The notes under the pieces were generated by a model that saw nothing but the letters and a program-made list of their open reading frames with translations, was not told where the DNA came from and made no database searches. From a virus, in the IMG/VR virus record IMGVR_UViG_3300033149_002948, positions 1-41,803 of that record: DNA of 41,803 nucleotides. One strand, written 5' to 3'. Shown here one piece after another: positions 17,451 to 25,658 of the stretch. A program made the position numbers and the translations under genes. Each line of letters opens with the position of its first letter. Positions within the stretch are counted from its first letter, which is position 1.

Positions 17451-17969
17451 CTAAAACCCCTTCTGCCGGATTGCGCAGACGTGCGTCTCACCGGCCTGCG
17501 GGTCGGCTGTCCCTTTCGGGAAGTCGTCTGCGGTCTCGCCCTGGTCAAGGACGATGTGGCCGAAGATGGGATTATACGTACCGTCAGATCGTATTGCGGC
17601 CAAGCTGAGCTTGACGCCGTTCAGTCCATCGCTCTCATCATCGTAGTACACGATGTCGCCGACGTTGATCTGCGCCCAGGTCGCCTCCGCTGGGCCTTCC
17701 GAGTAACCCGTCACCGTCCTGACTTCGTGTCGATAGACCATACTGTCGAAGTCAATCACGACCACGCTGTGCGTAGCGTCCAGGGTGAGCACCGTGCCGG
17801 TGAGTGAGTTTATTGGCGCTCCCAAGCCCGCCGCCTCGGCCACCGGCGCATTGACACAGGCCGGATCATGCAGCGTGGGGGTTGTGTCTTTCAGGTTAGC
17901 GTAAGGCACTTCCCAGTGCCGCCCGCCGCCCTCTGAGCTTACCTGATATTCGTAAAGTTCTCTGGTCAT
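17451..17969 (-). CDS. Small head protein (possible decoration protein)
   Basis: 172 aa, acidic and beta-rich with several Gly-Asp turns (VGDIVYYDDESDG), no transmembrane part. Located between scaffold/protease and major capsid, where decoration or capsid-stabilising proteins are often encoded; overlaps the protease gene end by 4 bases (ATGA type). The family is not recognised with certainty. Confidence 0.6.
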   Translation of the reverse strand: MTRELYEYQVSSEGGGRHWEVPYANLKDTTPTLHDPACVNAPVAEAAGLGAPINSLTGTVLTLDATHSVVVIDFDSMVYRHEVRTVTGYSEGPAEATWAQINVGDIVYYDDESDGLNGVKLSLAAIRSDGTYNPIFGHIVLDQGETADDFPKGTADPQAGETHVCAIRQKGF

Positions 17970-19717
17970 TTCTCTTTACCTCCAGTTCCGCCCAAGAACT
18001 TGTCAACTACTTTGCTCTGGGCTTCGGCGATTTCTTTTTCGGTGGCCTGAGCCACCTCCTCGCTGCCCATATCCCGCACACGCCCGCTTTCACGGATTTC
18101 CGCGATGTACCGCTTTTCGTTCTCGATGGCTTCTTTAATAGCGGTCTCCAGTTCGTCTTCGTCGGGCGTTTCGGATTCGAGCAGGGTGACGACGCGCTTT
18201 TTGGCCGCATCGGGCAGGTCGGCTTCGGCCAGTGCCGCCTCGACCTGCGCTTTCTGGCGCTCACGTTGGAGTTCTGCAATTTGCTCAGTGAGTTGTGTTT
18301 TGTCGGCCTCCAACGCGGTTAGCTTTTCCTGAAGCTCTTCGATTTTCTTTTCTTCGTCCACTTTTGCCTCCTGCAATTCTGTGATTCGTCCATACAATTT
18401 AGCCTTCTCCTCCTGGCGCACCCGCTCGATGAGGTCGGGACGGTGCTCGACCAGCAGGTCAAAGGTGAGTAGGTCCAGATCGGCGGCGATTTCGGCCTCG
18501 TACAGTGCCAATACGTGGCCACCGGCTCCGGCCCTGGTCACCCAATCCACGTACTTGCCCTTAGTGATTTGTTCGACGACGTTCGCGGTTTTGCCGTTCA
18601 CCTTACCCCTTTTGGCCTCGCCCAATGCCAGGATGGAGTTTTCCATCTTGCTTAAAAGCCCCTGTGTGCGTAGGGTCTTTAGCTTCTCCCAGAACGCTTT
18701 GTCATGCACGGCCACGCGGGCTACCGGCGTGCCGTCGGGGAGGAAGCGCTTACCAGCCTCAGTGATGGTGCTCACCCAGGTGCGCGTGGAGCGCTCTTTG
18801 TCCTTGTGGTCGGTCTCAAACATCTTGAGTCCCTGAAAAACGTGCGCATCGCGCTTGAGCACGCGGGCCGGGTAGTAGTGGTTATCCCGCTTGTTGCCGA
18901 ATCCGGGCTTGATGAGGGCGATGTCCAGTTCCATGCGCTCATCGTCGGCCTCCATCAACGACACAGGTTCGGCCTCAGCGACGATGGCCCGCGCCGCCTC
19001 GCCCGTGGTCACATATTGCGTCTCGATCTTCACGGCCTCCCACTTGTCAACTGGGGCGAACTGGTACTTACCGTCCTTGTCCCGCGTGTAGGTGACCTTC
19101 CAGAGCTGCCCGCCCCGCTTGGCAATCAGGTAACCGTCAAAGACCTCCTGGACGTATGTGTAGACATCCTCTGCCGTGGGGGAGGTGGTCTTCGGTGGTG
19201 GCTGTATGGCAATACGGAACGCATCTCGCACACTGGCTACCCGCTGGCTCAACGATTCACCCTCGGCCTCCACCACCTCACTCTCTTTGCCCCGCCACTT
19301 GGTTGTGCCGGTGACAAAATCTTTCAGCGCGGCGCAAAAGGCGGCGGGATCGTCCATGTGGCCCTTCATCTTCGCCATGCACTTCGTCACCGAGCCGCCC
19401 AGGGAGGAGAAAAACTTCTTGGCCGATGCCATGTCCCAGCCCGGCGGTTGGTTCCAGCCCGGCGGAGGCTTGCCAGCCTCAGCGAATTCGATTAGCCAGG
19501 CGGCGGTGTAGTCGTCTAGTTCCTCATCGCCCTCTTTCTGTTTCTTGAAAAACTGAATTTGCCCCTCACGTTTGTGGGCCGCAGCGCGGGCCGCCTTCTC
19601 GTCCTCATATTTCTCATCCTTGCCAAAGGGGAAGCGGCCTAACACCTTCTCACCCTTCGAGTCATACAGGACGATTTCGTTTCCCTCTTTTTTGATGACC
19701 TCTGCGAGTTCTGCCAT
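17966..19717 (-). CDS. Prohead protease fused to scaffold
   Basis: 583 aa from ATG 19717, chosen for AAGGAGG upstream; a longer frame to 19768 overlaps the previous gene. Three parts are visible: an N-terminal region with 'CMAKMKGHMDDPAAFCAALKD' (about 113-132), a protease-like region (about 262-420) with 'NHYYPARVL', the putative catalytic His in ETDHKD (H about 304) and Ser in MENSILALG (S about 361), and a charged coiled-coil scaffold (about 423-540). Such fusions cleave themselves and the capsid arm after assembly. The catalytic residues are assigned by pattern and spacing only. Confidence 0.75.
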   Translation of the reverse strand: MAELAEVIKKEGNEIVLYDSKGEKVLGRFPFGKDEKYEDEKAARAAAHKREGQIQFFKKQKEGDEELDDYTAAWLIEFAEAGKPPPGWNQPPGWDMASAKKFFSSLGGSVTKCMAKMKGHMDDPAAFCAALKDFVTGTTKWRGKESEVVEAEGESLSQRVASVRDAFRIAIQPPPKTTSPTAEDVYTYVQEVFDGYLIAKRGGQLWKVTYTRDKDGKYQFAPVDKWEAVKIETQYVTTGEAARAIVAEAEPVSLMEADDERMELDIALIKPGFGNKRDNHYYPARVLKRDAHVFQGLKMFETDHKDKERSTRTWVSTITEAGKRFLPDGTPVARVAVHDKAFWEKLKTLRTQGLLSKMENSILALGEAKRGKVNGKTANVVEQITKGKYVDWVTRAGAGGHVLALYEAEIAADLDLLTFDLLVEHRPDLIERVRQEEKAKLYGRITELQEAKVDEEKKIEELQEKLTALEADKTQLTEQIAELQRERQKAQVEAALAEADLPDAAKKRVVTLLESETPDEDELETAIKEAIENEKRYIAEIRESGRVRDMGSEEVAQATEKEIAEAQSKVVDKFLGGTGGKEK

Positions 19718-19734
19718 AGATGCCTCCTTGTGCG

Positions 19735-20412
19735 TTATCCCCTTCCCCCCAACCACAGATACCGGCACATCACCGGCCTAATCTTTTTCAAATGATACAC
19801 CCATCCGTGTGGGCAATTCGGGTGTGCAGGAAACTTCTCTTTCTGCGCCGTTTCCAGCGACACTCGTTTTTTGTTGACGTACAGCCGACACTTGTCACAC
19901 GAGCCGGCCACCAGGATTTTCGGTTCTAGCGTCGCATATCCCGCAATGTCCGCGTTATACCGCCAGAAGTCCTCTTCGGCCATTTGCCGGGCCGTGCCCG
20001 TGGTGTGCAATACAATCTGGCTGGACTTCCACGCCTCCCGCTTTGCTTCCCACGATTGCAGCCGTTTGCTGTAAACGTGGCGATTGGCCGTCGGCACTTC
20101 CTGCCGGATGCGCATAATGGCGAAGGCCAAGTCGCGATTGAACGTGCGCACAATCGAAGCCGCGTCCGCCGCGCATTGGGTGTGGATTTCGGTCATCCGT
20201 GCCCCCGGCCCCAACACACCCCGCTGTCCACCGCAACCGGCCTCTGCCGCCAGTTCTGTTAGCCGCTTCTCATAGGCGTCCCTGCGCATCTTAAACAAGC
20301 GTCGGCTGATTGCGGCTTCGTCATCGGCAGTCTGTCGCAGGGCCAGGTGTACCAGTTTGCCGACCGGCGACAGGCGCCCGATTGCGGCGCGGACTTCGTT
20401 ATCGCTAGGCAT
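19735..20412 (-). CDS. Minor head protein, Mu F-like
   Basis: 225 aa. A helical N-terminus is followed by a C-terminal part with 'CDKCRLYVNKKRVS' and 'HPNCPHGW', the Cys/His pattern of the Mu F-like minor head morphogenesis family. Position directly after the portal gene (2-base gap) is the family's usual place. It probably helps DNA entry or portal assembly and may be ejected. Confidence 0.8.
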   Translation of the reverse strand: MPSDNEVRAAIGRLSPVGKLVHLALRQTADDEAAISRRLFKMRRDAYEKRLTELAAEAGCGGQRGVLGPGARMTEIHTQCAADAASIVRTFNRDLAFAIMRIRQEVPTANRHVYSKRLQSWEAKREAWKSSQIVLHTTGTARQMAEEDFWRYNADIAGYATLEPKILVAGSCDKCRLYVNKKRVSLETAQKEKFPAHPNCPHGWVYHLKKIRPVMCRYLWLGGRG

Positions 20413-20414
20413 GG

Positions 20415-22082
20415 CTACAACTCCTCAGTAGTCATGTCCGCCACGACTGCCTGTTCCCACTTCGCCTCCGGTATGTCCTCCAACGACTGATAGCGTGGCC
20501 CACGGGCCGCTTTCGCATCGGCCCGCCAGCGAGCCGCCACCGATGTAACTTCCTTCTTGCGCTCATCTGGTAGGGCGTCAATCGCTGCGCTTAGATTGCT
20601 TGTCTCTTTCGCCTTCTCTGCCAGTTCGCCCCAGCCCGGCGGCGAGGGCTTTTCGCGTGGCTCTTCGGTTTGCAGGGCAATTATGAGCTGCTCGACGTTG
20701 TTGCAACCCAGGGTCGTCATAATCAGCCGTGCCGCCTCATCACGCGGTATCAATTGGCGGTCGTAGGCGTTCGTCACGGCCGTCACGTACACGCTGGCGT
20801 CCCGCTCCAAGATCGGCGGGTAGTCTATGTCCAGCGTTCTATCTACATCCTCCGGCAGGCGGGGAATTGCCGGGATTGCGCCGCCAAATTTGATGGCCTG
20901 GTCGACCACGAAATTGAAAAGCTCAGTCCACACACCCAGCCAATAGTCCTGATAGTCGGCGAATTGCTTCAACATCGGCAACTCCATCGCCGTTGCCGTC
21001 GCCAGGTTGCCGGTGCGCGGGTCTCCGAAGTAGTGAAGAAAGACGCCCGTGCCAGCACACGTTTGCAGCTTGAGCATATCGCCGTCTACACTGGCGTTGC
21101 CCGCGCCGGTGTCCACGCGCAATTGCTCCCGCGTCGCCGCCTCGTTTTCCAGCCATGTGCTGCCCGCCGCTGGCGTGGGCTTCGTCTCCCTGTCGCTGGT
21201 GACGTAGCCGCTGCGCAAAGTGGCGACAAGAGCGTCCACGGCCGGCGAGCCGCCTTTGACCTTGACCTTCCAGGCAAAGGCGGCCAGGGCCTTCGTCAGC
21301 GTGGCCCTGTCCTCCATGAACTCTTTGTAAGCCGCGATCCAGGCCAGGGCTGGGGTGAGGAGTGGATACCCTCGCTGGCCGATGGTATTGATTTTCAGAA
21401 ACATGACCTTAGCGTCAGCCACGTCCACGCCGGAGGTGTCCACCCTGTCTAATTGCTCATCGGTGGCCCGATAGTCGGCATAATATTTGGTCACCGTCTC
21501 ATATTGCGCACTCAGGCCGTCATCGCCCAAGCGCGTGCGCTTTCGTCGCTGGAAGGTGCGCTTGTAATAAAGCGGCACGCTATCATCTTCGGGGTCAGTG
21601 ATAATTCCGGTGATCTCCAGGGCGCTGCGAATCCTCATCCGCACCTGGCCGGTGGCCTCATTAACGAACAAGAAAATCGGCAACTCGCCGTCTATCAGAA
21701 GCATCTCACTAAGCCGTTTGCGGTTGTGGCGGGCCAGGAGCGCGGCGTTATCGGGCGAGTTCCAGAAAGCATCCCATGTCTGCTGTGCGCCTTCGTCCGC
21801 CGCTTTGAACGTCAGCTCGCGGGCGAAGCCGTAGGATGTCCAAACGCGAACGGCCTGCTTCGCCAGCGGGTCCTCACGCCAATAGCGGCGTGCGAGCTTG
21901 ACCGTCGCCACGCGATTCCGTGGCGCTTTATCCTGCTCAGCGCCACCATCGCCGCCGGCCGACAAATCGAGCCAGCCACGCCGCCGGAGCAGGAGGTCAA
22001 TGAGCTGGTCGGTGGCTTCCTTCATGCGAGTCAACCGCCCGCCCGTCAAGGTGTCTGCAATGCGCTCCCTGAAAGTTGGCAT
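20415..22082 (-). CDS. Portal protein
   Basis: 555 aa. The N-terminal half includes 'LAKQAVRVWTSYGFA' and 'LLIDGELPIFLFV', followed by 'SALEITGIITDPEDDS', the classic pattern of phage portal proteins (clip and wing regions). It lies after terminase and before the Mu F-like gene. It forms the dodecameric DNA channel of the capsid. ATG at 22080-22082 follows immediately after the stop of a 47-aa ORF. Confidence 0.9.
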   Translation of the reverse strand: MPTFRERIADTLTGGRLTRMKEATDQLIDLLLRRRGWLDLSAGGDGGAEQDKAPRNRVATVKLARRYWREDPLAKQAVRVWTSYGFARELTFKAADEGAQQTWDAFWNSPDNAALLARHNRKRLSEMLLIDGELPIFLFVNEATGQVRMRIRSALEITGIITDPEDDSVPLYYKRTFQRRKRTRLGDDGLSAQYETVTKYYADYRATDEQLDRVDTSGVDVADAKVMFLKINTIGQRGYPLLTPALAWIAAYKEFMEDRATLTKALAAFAWKVKVKGGSPAVDALVATLRSGYVTSDRETKPTPAAGSTWLENEAATREQLRVDTGAGNASVDGDMLKLQTCAGTGVFLHYFGDPRTGNLATATAMELPMLKQFADYQDYWLGVWTELFNFVVDQAIKFGGAIPAIPRLPEDVDRTLDIDYPPILERDASVYVTAVTNAYDRQLIPRDEAARLIMTTLGCNNVEQLIIALQTEEPREKPSPPGWGELAEKAKETSNLSAAIDALPDERKKEVTSVAARWRADAKAARGPRYQSLEDIPEAKWEQAVVADMTTEEL

Positions 22083-22226
22083 TTAACGGCTTCCCCTACA
22101 GCGTATCCACCAAATTTCTTTCTTCCAAAGACGCCAATTCTCACTATTCGGGCGGCGTGATTGGCGACACACGAACCGCCACAATAGTCTAAAAAACCAA
22201 TTCTGACCAACCAACCAATTTATCAT
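22083..22226 (-). CDS. 47-aa Trp/Arg-rich small protein between terminase and portal
   Basis: A small frame of 47 aa, MINWLVGQNWFF at its start, with seven Trp and many Arg. The ATG at 22224-22226 forms TAATG with the terminase stop, AGGGA lies upstream inside terminase, and its own TAA is followed directly by the portal ATG, so it fills the whole 143-base gap. This perfect tiling supports a real gene. N-terminal amphipathic/hydrophobic and C-terminal basic. Function unknown; membrane- or nucleic-acid-binding is possible. Confidence 0.5.
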   Translation of the reverse strand: MINWLVGQNWFFRLLWRFVCRQSRRPNSENWRLWKKEIWWIRCRGSR

Positions 22227-23734
22227 TAGTAGTTCCCTATTCGTATCGGGCTGTAGACTACCTCTACCACTTCCTTCGCTGGCCGCCCCCACCTCATCTG
22301 CCCGGCTATGGCGTCGGCTATGACCAGGTCGTCATGTGCCCCCGTCGCCGCCTCCGGCTTGCCCCTGTCGTTTATGACGAACGTCAAGCACTCGTCAATG
22401 ATTGCCCTGTCGTGGATTATGTATTCCGTGCCGCGCAGCTCACGGTCGTAGTCCGAGATGACAAGTGGCCTGGTCACGGTGGTCGTCGGCCAACCCAAGC
22501 GCCCATCATTGTGGATATACAGATTCTGATAGCCGTACACGCGCACCAGGGCCAGGAGCACAGCCACGCCGTCTTTGTTGCGCTCTACGCCGATCAGGGC
22601 GTTGTTGTAGCGCCTGCCCAGTTCGGCCAGCCGCTCAGCGAAGAGGTCTGGTGGCCACTGGCCGTGCAGGGTGGCCACCTGTTCCCCCGTGCGCTTGCAG
22701 CGGACGGTGGCAGCGCAGTAGTCGCCGCCCACACCCTCCGCCGTATCCGCGCCGATGACGTACTCCCAACCAGCCACCGGTTTTTTGTAAATGCGCAACT
22801 GGTACATCGTCCGTCCGTCAGCCAGTTGCAGCGGGTAAGCCGCCTCAATCGGTTCGGTGCACTGGGCCAATCGCGCTTTGAGGCGAACGCGGTCGAAACG
22901 GGCCGTGCCCGATAACAAGAAGCAGGTGACGGGGTCTTCGGGGTATTCCTGGTAGAATAGCTGTCCCCGGCCCGCCAACTTGCCCCGCCGCCACTTGATC
23001 TGCGCGGGAGTGAGACCGTACTGAGCGATGAGGGCCAGCTCCTCATCGTTGTACGGCTCCAGCGATTCGCCCTCCTCAAGTGGAATGCGATATTCGGCGT
23101 CCCACCACCAGGGATAGAAATGAAACGCCCATTTGCCCTCCCCGCGCATGGCGGCCATGCACATCTCATAAAACCTGCCCGCCGCGCCGTTAGGCGTGGA
23201 TTCGTACACGATGTCCGTGCCGGGATCGTCGGGCACGGCCTCCTCCAGACCGGCCACGAGCTTGTCGGCGTGTGGCCAAAAAGCCACCTCCGAGCCGTGC
23301 ACGTTGGTGATGGTGTCCCCGCGCCCGAAAGTGCGCTTGCCCGCCGTGCCAATGTAGTAGGTACTCAGCAGGCCAGGGAACGTCACGCCGCGCACGTTGT
23401 CATAGCCACTCCGGGGGCGGTCGGCCTCCGGTAATCGACTGTAAAAGAGCTTGAAAATATCGCGCAGGTGCGCCGTGTTGTCCGGCTCGCTGCTGATCGT
23501 CACCGTCGTGGTTGCCGGAATGGTGACCGTCTTGCGGAACAGTCGGCCCTGGATCGCGGTCGAGCACCCAAGCTGACGCGCCTTTAGAATGAGGTCTCGC
23601 CCCGTACGATGGGCCAGGAAGTGTGCCTGCATCCGGTTGGGAATGAACGGCGCGATGCGTTGGTGCTTATCCTTGATCCACAGGTACGTCTCGAAATAGA
23701 GCCGGTCGTCAAAAAACACGTCACCCGGATTCAT
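22226..23734 (-). CDS. terL: Terminase large subunit
   Basis: 502 aa from ATG 23734 (MNPGDVFFDDRL); the upstream in-frame ATG at 23788 lies inside the small terminase. The Walker A-like loop KARQLGCST is at residues 51-59, the coupling segment ESTPNGAAG at 178-186, and the RNase H-like nuclease shows GADTAEGVGGDY (328-339) and a late HDDLVIADA. It drives ATP-dependent DNA packaging and cuts the concatemer. It overlaps the small subunit by 14 bases. Confidence 0.93.
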   Translation of the reverse strand: MNPGDVFFDDRLYFETYLWIKDKHQRIAPFIPNRMQAHFLAHRTGRDLILKARQLGCSTAIQGRLFRKTVTIPATTTVTISSEPDNTAHLRDIFKLFYSRLPEADRPRSGYDNVRGVTFPGLLSTYYIGTAGKRTFGRGDTITNVHGSEVAFWPHADKLVAGLEEAVPDDPGTDIVYESTPNGAAGRFYEMCMAAMRGEGKWAFHFYPWWWDAEYRIPLEEGESLEPYNDEELALIAQYGLTPAQIKWRRGKLAGRGQLFYQEYPEDPVTCFLLSGTARFDRVRLKARLAQCTEPIEAAYPLQLADGRTMYQLRIYKKPVAGWEYVIGADTAEGVGGDYCAATVRCKRTGEQVATLHGQWPPDLFAERLAELGRRYNNALIGVERNKDGVAVLLALVRVYGYQNLYIHNDGRLGWPTTTVTRPLVISDYDRELRGTEYIIHDRAIIDECLTFVINDRGKPEAATGAHDDLVIADAIAGQMRWGRPAKEVVEVVYSPIRIGNY

Positions 23735-24413
23735 CTTCCAGCCCCCGCTCCTGTCGCAGGCGACGAATCCGATCCTCATAAGATTCAAATACCAACTCGC
23801 TACTGCCCTTGCTCGCCGTCGACATGTCAGCCCGGTCCAGGATGCTTTCCGCTGCCTTGCGGCGGTCTGCGCTCAACCCAGCCGCGATTTGAGCAATGCC
23901 CCCCAGGATCACCGCCCGCGTTTCGTCGTCACAGGTTTCCTCTAGGGTGGCGACCAGGGCAGGCAGGGCGGCGGGCAGTCCCGTTGCTGCCAGGGCGCGA
24001 ATGACGGCTAACCGCTCCTCAGGCTCCTCTGCCTGGCCCAGGGCGCTGGCCAGGGCCTGCACAGCCGCCAGGTCGCCCCGCACCTGTCGGCGCAGTTCCC
24101 GCGCCGCCTCGGGCGCGGCCAGGGTAAGCTCCTCGATGGCTTCTTCCAGCGCAGTGGCCAAGCGGTGGCCGGCCGCGTCCCGGCGAGCCCTATCCAGGGC
24201 CTCGCGAAAGCGGGCCTGGTGGTGCCAGCCGGGGCGGGGTTTGGTGCGGTAGTAGGTTGTTTTGGTACAAATCCTGTTTGGCCCCTCCAGGAGCACGCGG
24301 AGGGGCACACCAGCCAATTCCGCCTCCACGATGCGCACCACGGCCTGGCGTTGCCTCGGTGTCAGGCGGCCCAACAGCGTCAATAGGTCATCGCTCACCC
24401 ACGTGGGTAACAT
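23721..24413 (-). CDS. terS: Terminase small subunit-like protein
   Basis: 230 aa. The N-terminus (LLGRLTPRQRQAVVRIVEAELAG) is an HTH-like DNA-binding region followed by 'TKTTYYRTKPRPGW', then Ala/Leu-rich helical repeats (about 85-190) of HEAT-like appearance, and a basic tail. Position directly before the large terminase supports the call. The length and helical repeats are larger than in typical small terminases, so some additional oligomerisation surface is likely. Confidence 0.75.
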   Translation of the reverse strand: MLPTWVSDDLLTLLGRLTPRQRQAVVRIVEAELAGVPLRVLLEGPNRICTKTTYYRTKPRPGWHHQARFREALDRARRDAAGHRLATALEEAIEELTLAAPEAARELRRQVRGDLAAVQALASALGQAEEPEERLAVIRALAATGLPAALPALVATLEETCDDETRAVILGGIAQIAAGLSADRRKAAESILDRADMSTASKGSSELVFESYEDRIRRLRQERGLEDESG

Positions 24414-24495
24414 CCTGGTAGCCCTTTGTTACGCCTCGTTTTGGAAGCGCGGGGGAGACCACCTCCCGTATTCGCGCTCTCCGCTAGGCTATCCG

Positions 24496-24535
24496 AAAAA
24501 GAAAAGGCCACCATCACCCGTGGGTGACGATGGCC
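24496..24535 (-). terminator. Intrinsic terminator before terminase genes
   Basis: On the minus strand, a 14-bp stem with two mismatches (24506-24519 with 24522-24535) is followed by a T-rich tract (complement of 24496-24505). It lies between the 70-aa gene and the small terminase gene, in the middle of the late transcription unit. Confidence 0.85.
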
Positions 24536-24556
24536 GCGCGGATTTCGCACCTGGCC

Positions 24557-24608
24557 AAAAAGAAAACGGCCTGAGCTATACTACCTGTCGGATAGCATAC
24601 TCAGGCCG
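24557..24608 (-). terminator. Intrinsic terminator at the end of the 70-aa gene
   Basis: Stem arms CGGCCTGAG (24567-24575) and CTCAGGCCG (24600-24608), extended by inner pairing, are followed on the minus strand by TTTTCTTTTT (complement of 24557-24566). The stop codon of the 70-aa gene lies within the hairpin. With the next one this gives two tandem terminators upstream of terminase. Confidence 0.85.
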
Positions 24609-24788
24609 GCCGCGTTTGATTTTGAGTCTCAGGGAGCTGGCGGGGTATTGCTCAGACAACCGCGTCGCAAAGGCGGCCAGCGTCTCGCCGTCAACCGGCT
24701 TGATCACCTCATGAGCCTCAACGACTCCCTGCCCCCCTATGACGATCTCACCGAATTCGATAGCCGTGACTGCATCGGGGAATTCCAT
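24576..24788 (-). CDS. Hypothetical protein, first gene of late operon
   Basis: 70 aa starting MEFPDAVTA with AGGGAGC as SD, ending in a basic, Arg-rich tail. No recognised domain. It is placed between the leader attenuator and two tandem terminators, the position at which an antitermination factor or other regulator might lie, but there is no motif to prove it. Alternative: a small head accessory protein. Confidence 0.75.
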   Translation of the reverse strand: MEFPDAVTAIEFGEIVIGGQGVVEAHEVIKPVDGETLAAFATRLSEQYPASSLRLKIKRGRPEYAIRQVV

Positions 24789-24805
24789 GATTGCTCCCTA
24801 TAAAC

Positions 24806-24839
24806 AAAAAACGCAGCAGAAGACGACACTCCTGCCGCG
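24806..24839 (-). terminator. Leader attenuator of late operon
   Basis: On the minus strand an 11-bp stem with two G-U pairs (24829-24839 with 24812-24822; loop 24823-24828) is followed by six T (complement of 24806-24811). It lies between the strong late promoter and the first late gene, so most transcripts would end after about 50 nt unless antiterminated. Confidence 0.85.
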
Positions 24840-24867
24840 CGGAGCCCGCACCTGGCGGGTCACAGTT

Positions 24868-24896
24868 ATTATAGCACAAGAATAACTTGTTGTCAA
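24868..24896 (-). promoter_or_regulatory. Late promoter with operator-like inverted repeat
   Basis: Consensus sigma-70 promoter on the minus strand: -35 TTGACA (complement of 24891-24896), 17-bp spacer, -10 TATAAT (complement of 24868-24873). The spacer contains arms ACAAG/CTTGT around five bases (24876-24890), a possible repressor site. It reads into the structural operon. Confidence 0.9.
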
Positions 24897-24948
24897 GGTT
24901 CTTAAAAATGCGCCCTCAAAACAGCTTAGCGGTGCGCAACGTTACCCC

Positions 24949-24978
24949 TTGACAAAGTATGTAATTCTATGATATAAT
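24949..24978 (+). promoter_or_regulatory. Strong promoter for plus-strand structured RNA
   Basis: TTGACA (24949-24954), 18-bp spacer, TATAAT (24973-24978). Divergent to the late promoter. The transcript would start near 24983-24985 and has no good ORF before a strong hairpin at 25136-25169. Confidence 0.9.
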
Positions 24979-24983
24979 AGTGA

Positions 24984-25172
24984 TACTGAGCAAGCGGATG
25001 TGGCGCGGGGAGCCAACCCCCGCCTGGCCTGTCCCGCCCTTATCGTCAATATGACAGGCCAGCTAGTGGGGTAGGGAGCGGCCAGCCCAACCCTGCTAGG
25101 CGGCTCGCAGTTTCATCCAGGTTACGCACATCCCCCACAAGCGCGGCGTCGCCTCACGCCGCGCTTGTGCTT
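24984..25172 (+). ncRNA. Candidate multibranched structured RNA (about 190 nt)
   Basis: The region has its own consensus promoter, no ORF on the plus strand, and dense base pairing. Visible stems: P1 GGATGTG (24996-25002) with CACATCC (25127-25133); P2 GCGGGG with CCCCGC (25005-25010, 25018-25023); P3 CTGGCCTGTC with GACAGGCCAG (25024-25033, 25053-25062); P4, a 14-bp stem with one A-A mismatch and two G-U pairs (about 25063-25100). A 13-bp hairpin (25136-25148 with 25157-25169) closes it, followed by only a weak T-run. GGATG could also pair with CATCC at 25114-25118, an alternative to P1. It matches no tRNA, tmRNA or RNase P pattern that I know. Confidence 0.6.
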
Positions 25173-25184
25173 TCGGGGAGGTTC

Positions 25185-25239
25185 GCTAAAACCCCCGTTC
25201 CTGCCAGTACCGCTGCCACGCGGCGGATTTGGCATCGCT
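25185..25239. repeat. Direct repeat R1, copy 1
   Basis: 55 bp, one mismatch to 26273-26327. It encodes the shared C-terminal tail of two zinc-ribbon paralogs. Confidence 0.9.
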
Positions 25240-25551
25240 CTGGAACGCATAACGCTCGGCACGAGCTTCCGGCGTGTCCAGATCAACGATGGTGTACTTC
25301 CCACACCGGTTGCAAGTTAGCGTTGTTCCGCTATCGAGAATTTCGACGCTCGCCTCGGCGATATCGCCACAGTGGGCGCAGATATATGCGATACCCCGCC
25401 CGTTCAAGGCTAAGGCAACTTCACAAGCTTCCCTTTTGAGATCGCAGACGGCTAGGAGTGTCCGGCCGGGATCAGGCCGCCAAACACCCCACTTGCCACA
25501 ATCCGGCCCTTCGTGATGGATTTTAGAGACGAAATATTTGTTAGCAGGCAT
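25186..25551 (-). CDS. Zinc-ribbon protein, mosaic paralog B
   Basis: 121 aa with a Cys pair CAHCG, then 'LDSGTTLTCNRCG', forming a two-pair zinc ribbon, and the tail SDAKSAAWQRYWQERGF. The C-terminal part is nearly identical to the protein at 26274-26630, while the N-terminal half (MPANKYFVSKIHHEG) is different. SD is GGGG upstream of ATG. Likely a small nucleic-acid- or protein-binding factor. The 55-bp DNA repeat that encodes the tail (25185-25239) indicates recent duplication or recombination. Confidence 0.75.
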   Translation of the reverse strand: MPANKYFVSKIHHEGPDCGKWGVWRPDPGRTLLAVCDLKREACEVALALNGRGIAYICAHCGDIAEASVEILDSGTTLTCNRCGKYTIVDLDTPEARAERYAFQSDAKSAAWQRYWQERGF

Positions 25552-25658
25552 TGTTAGTCCCCTTCGCTTAACTCCGCGATTCGCTAAACATCCCGTATCT
25601 CTCCCACCCTACGATGCTGACCATCGCTCATCATCCCAGGGATGCGGCAGAAAGAAGG

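Noticed and set aside
25136-25169. CRISPR array or repeat cluster in the 24.8-25.2 kb gap
   Set aside because: Only single hairpins, no regularly spaced repeats or spacers.
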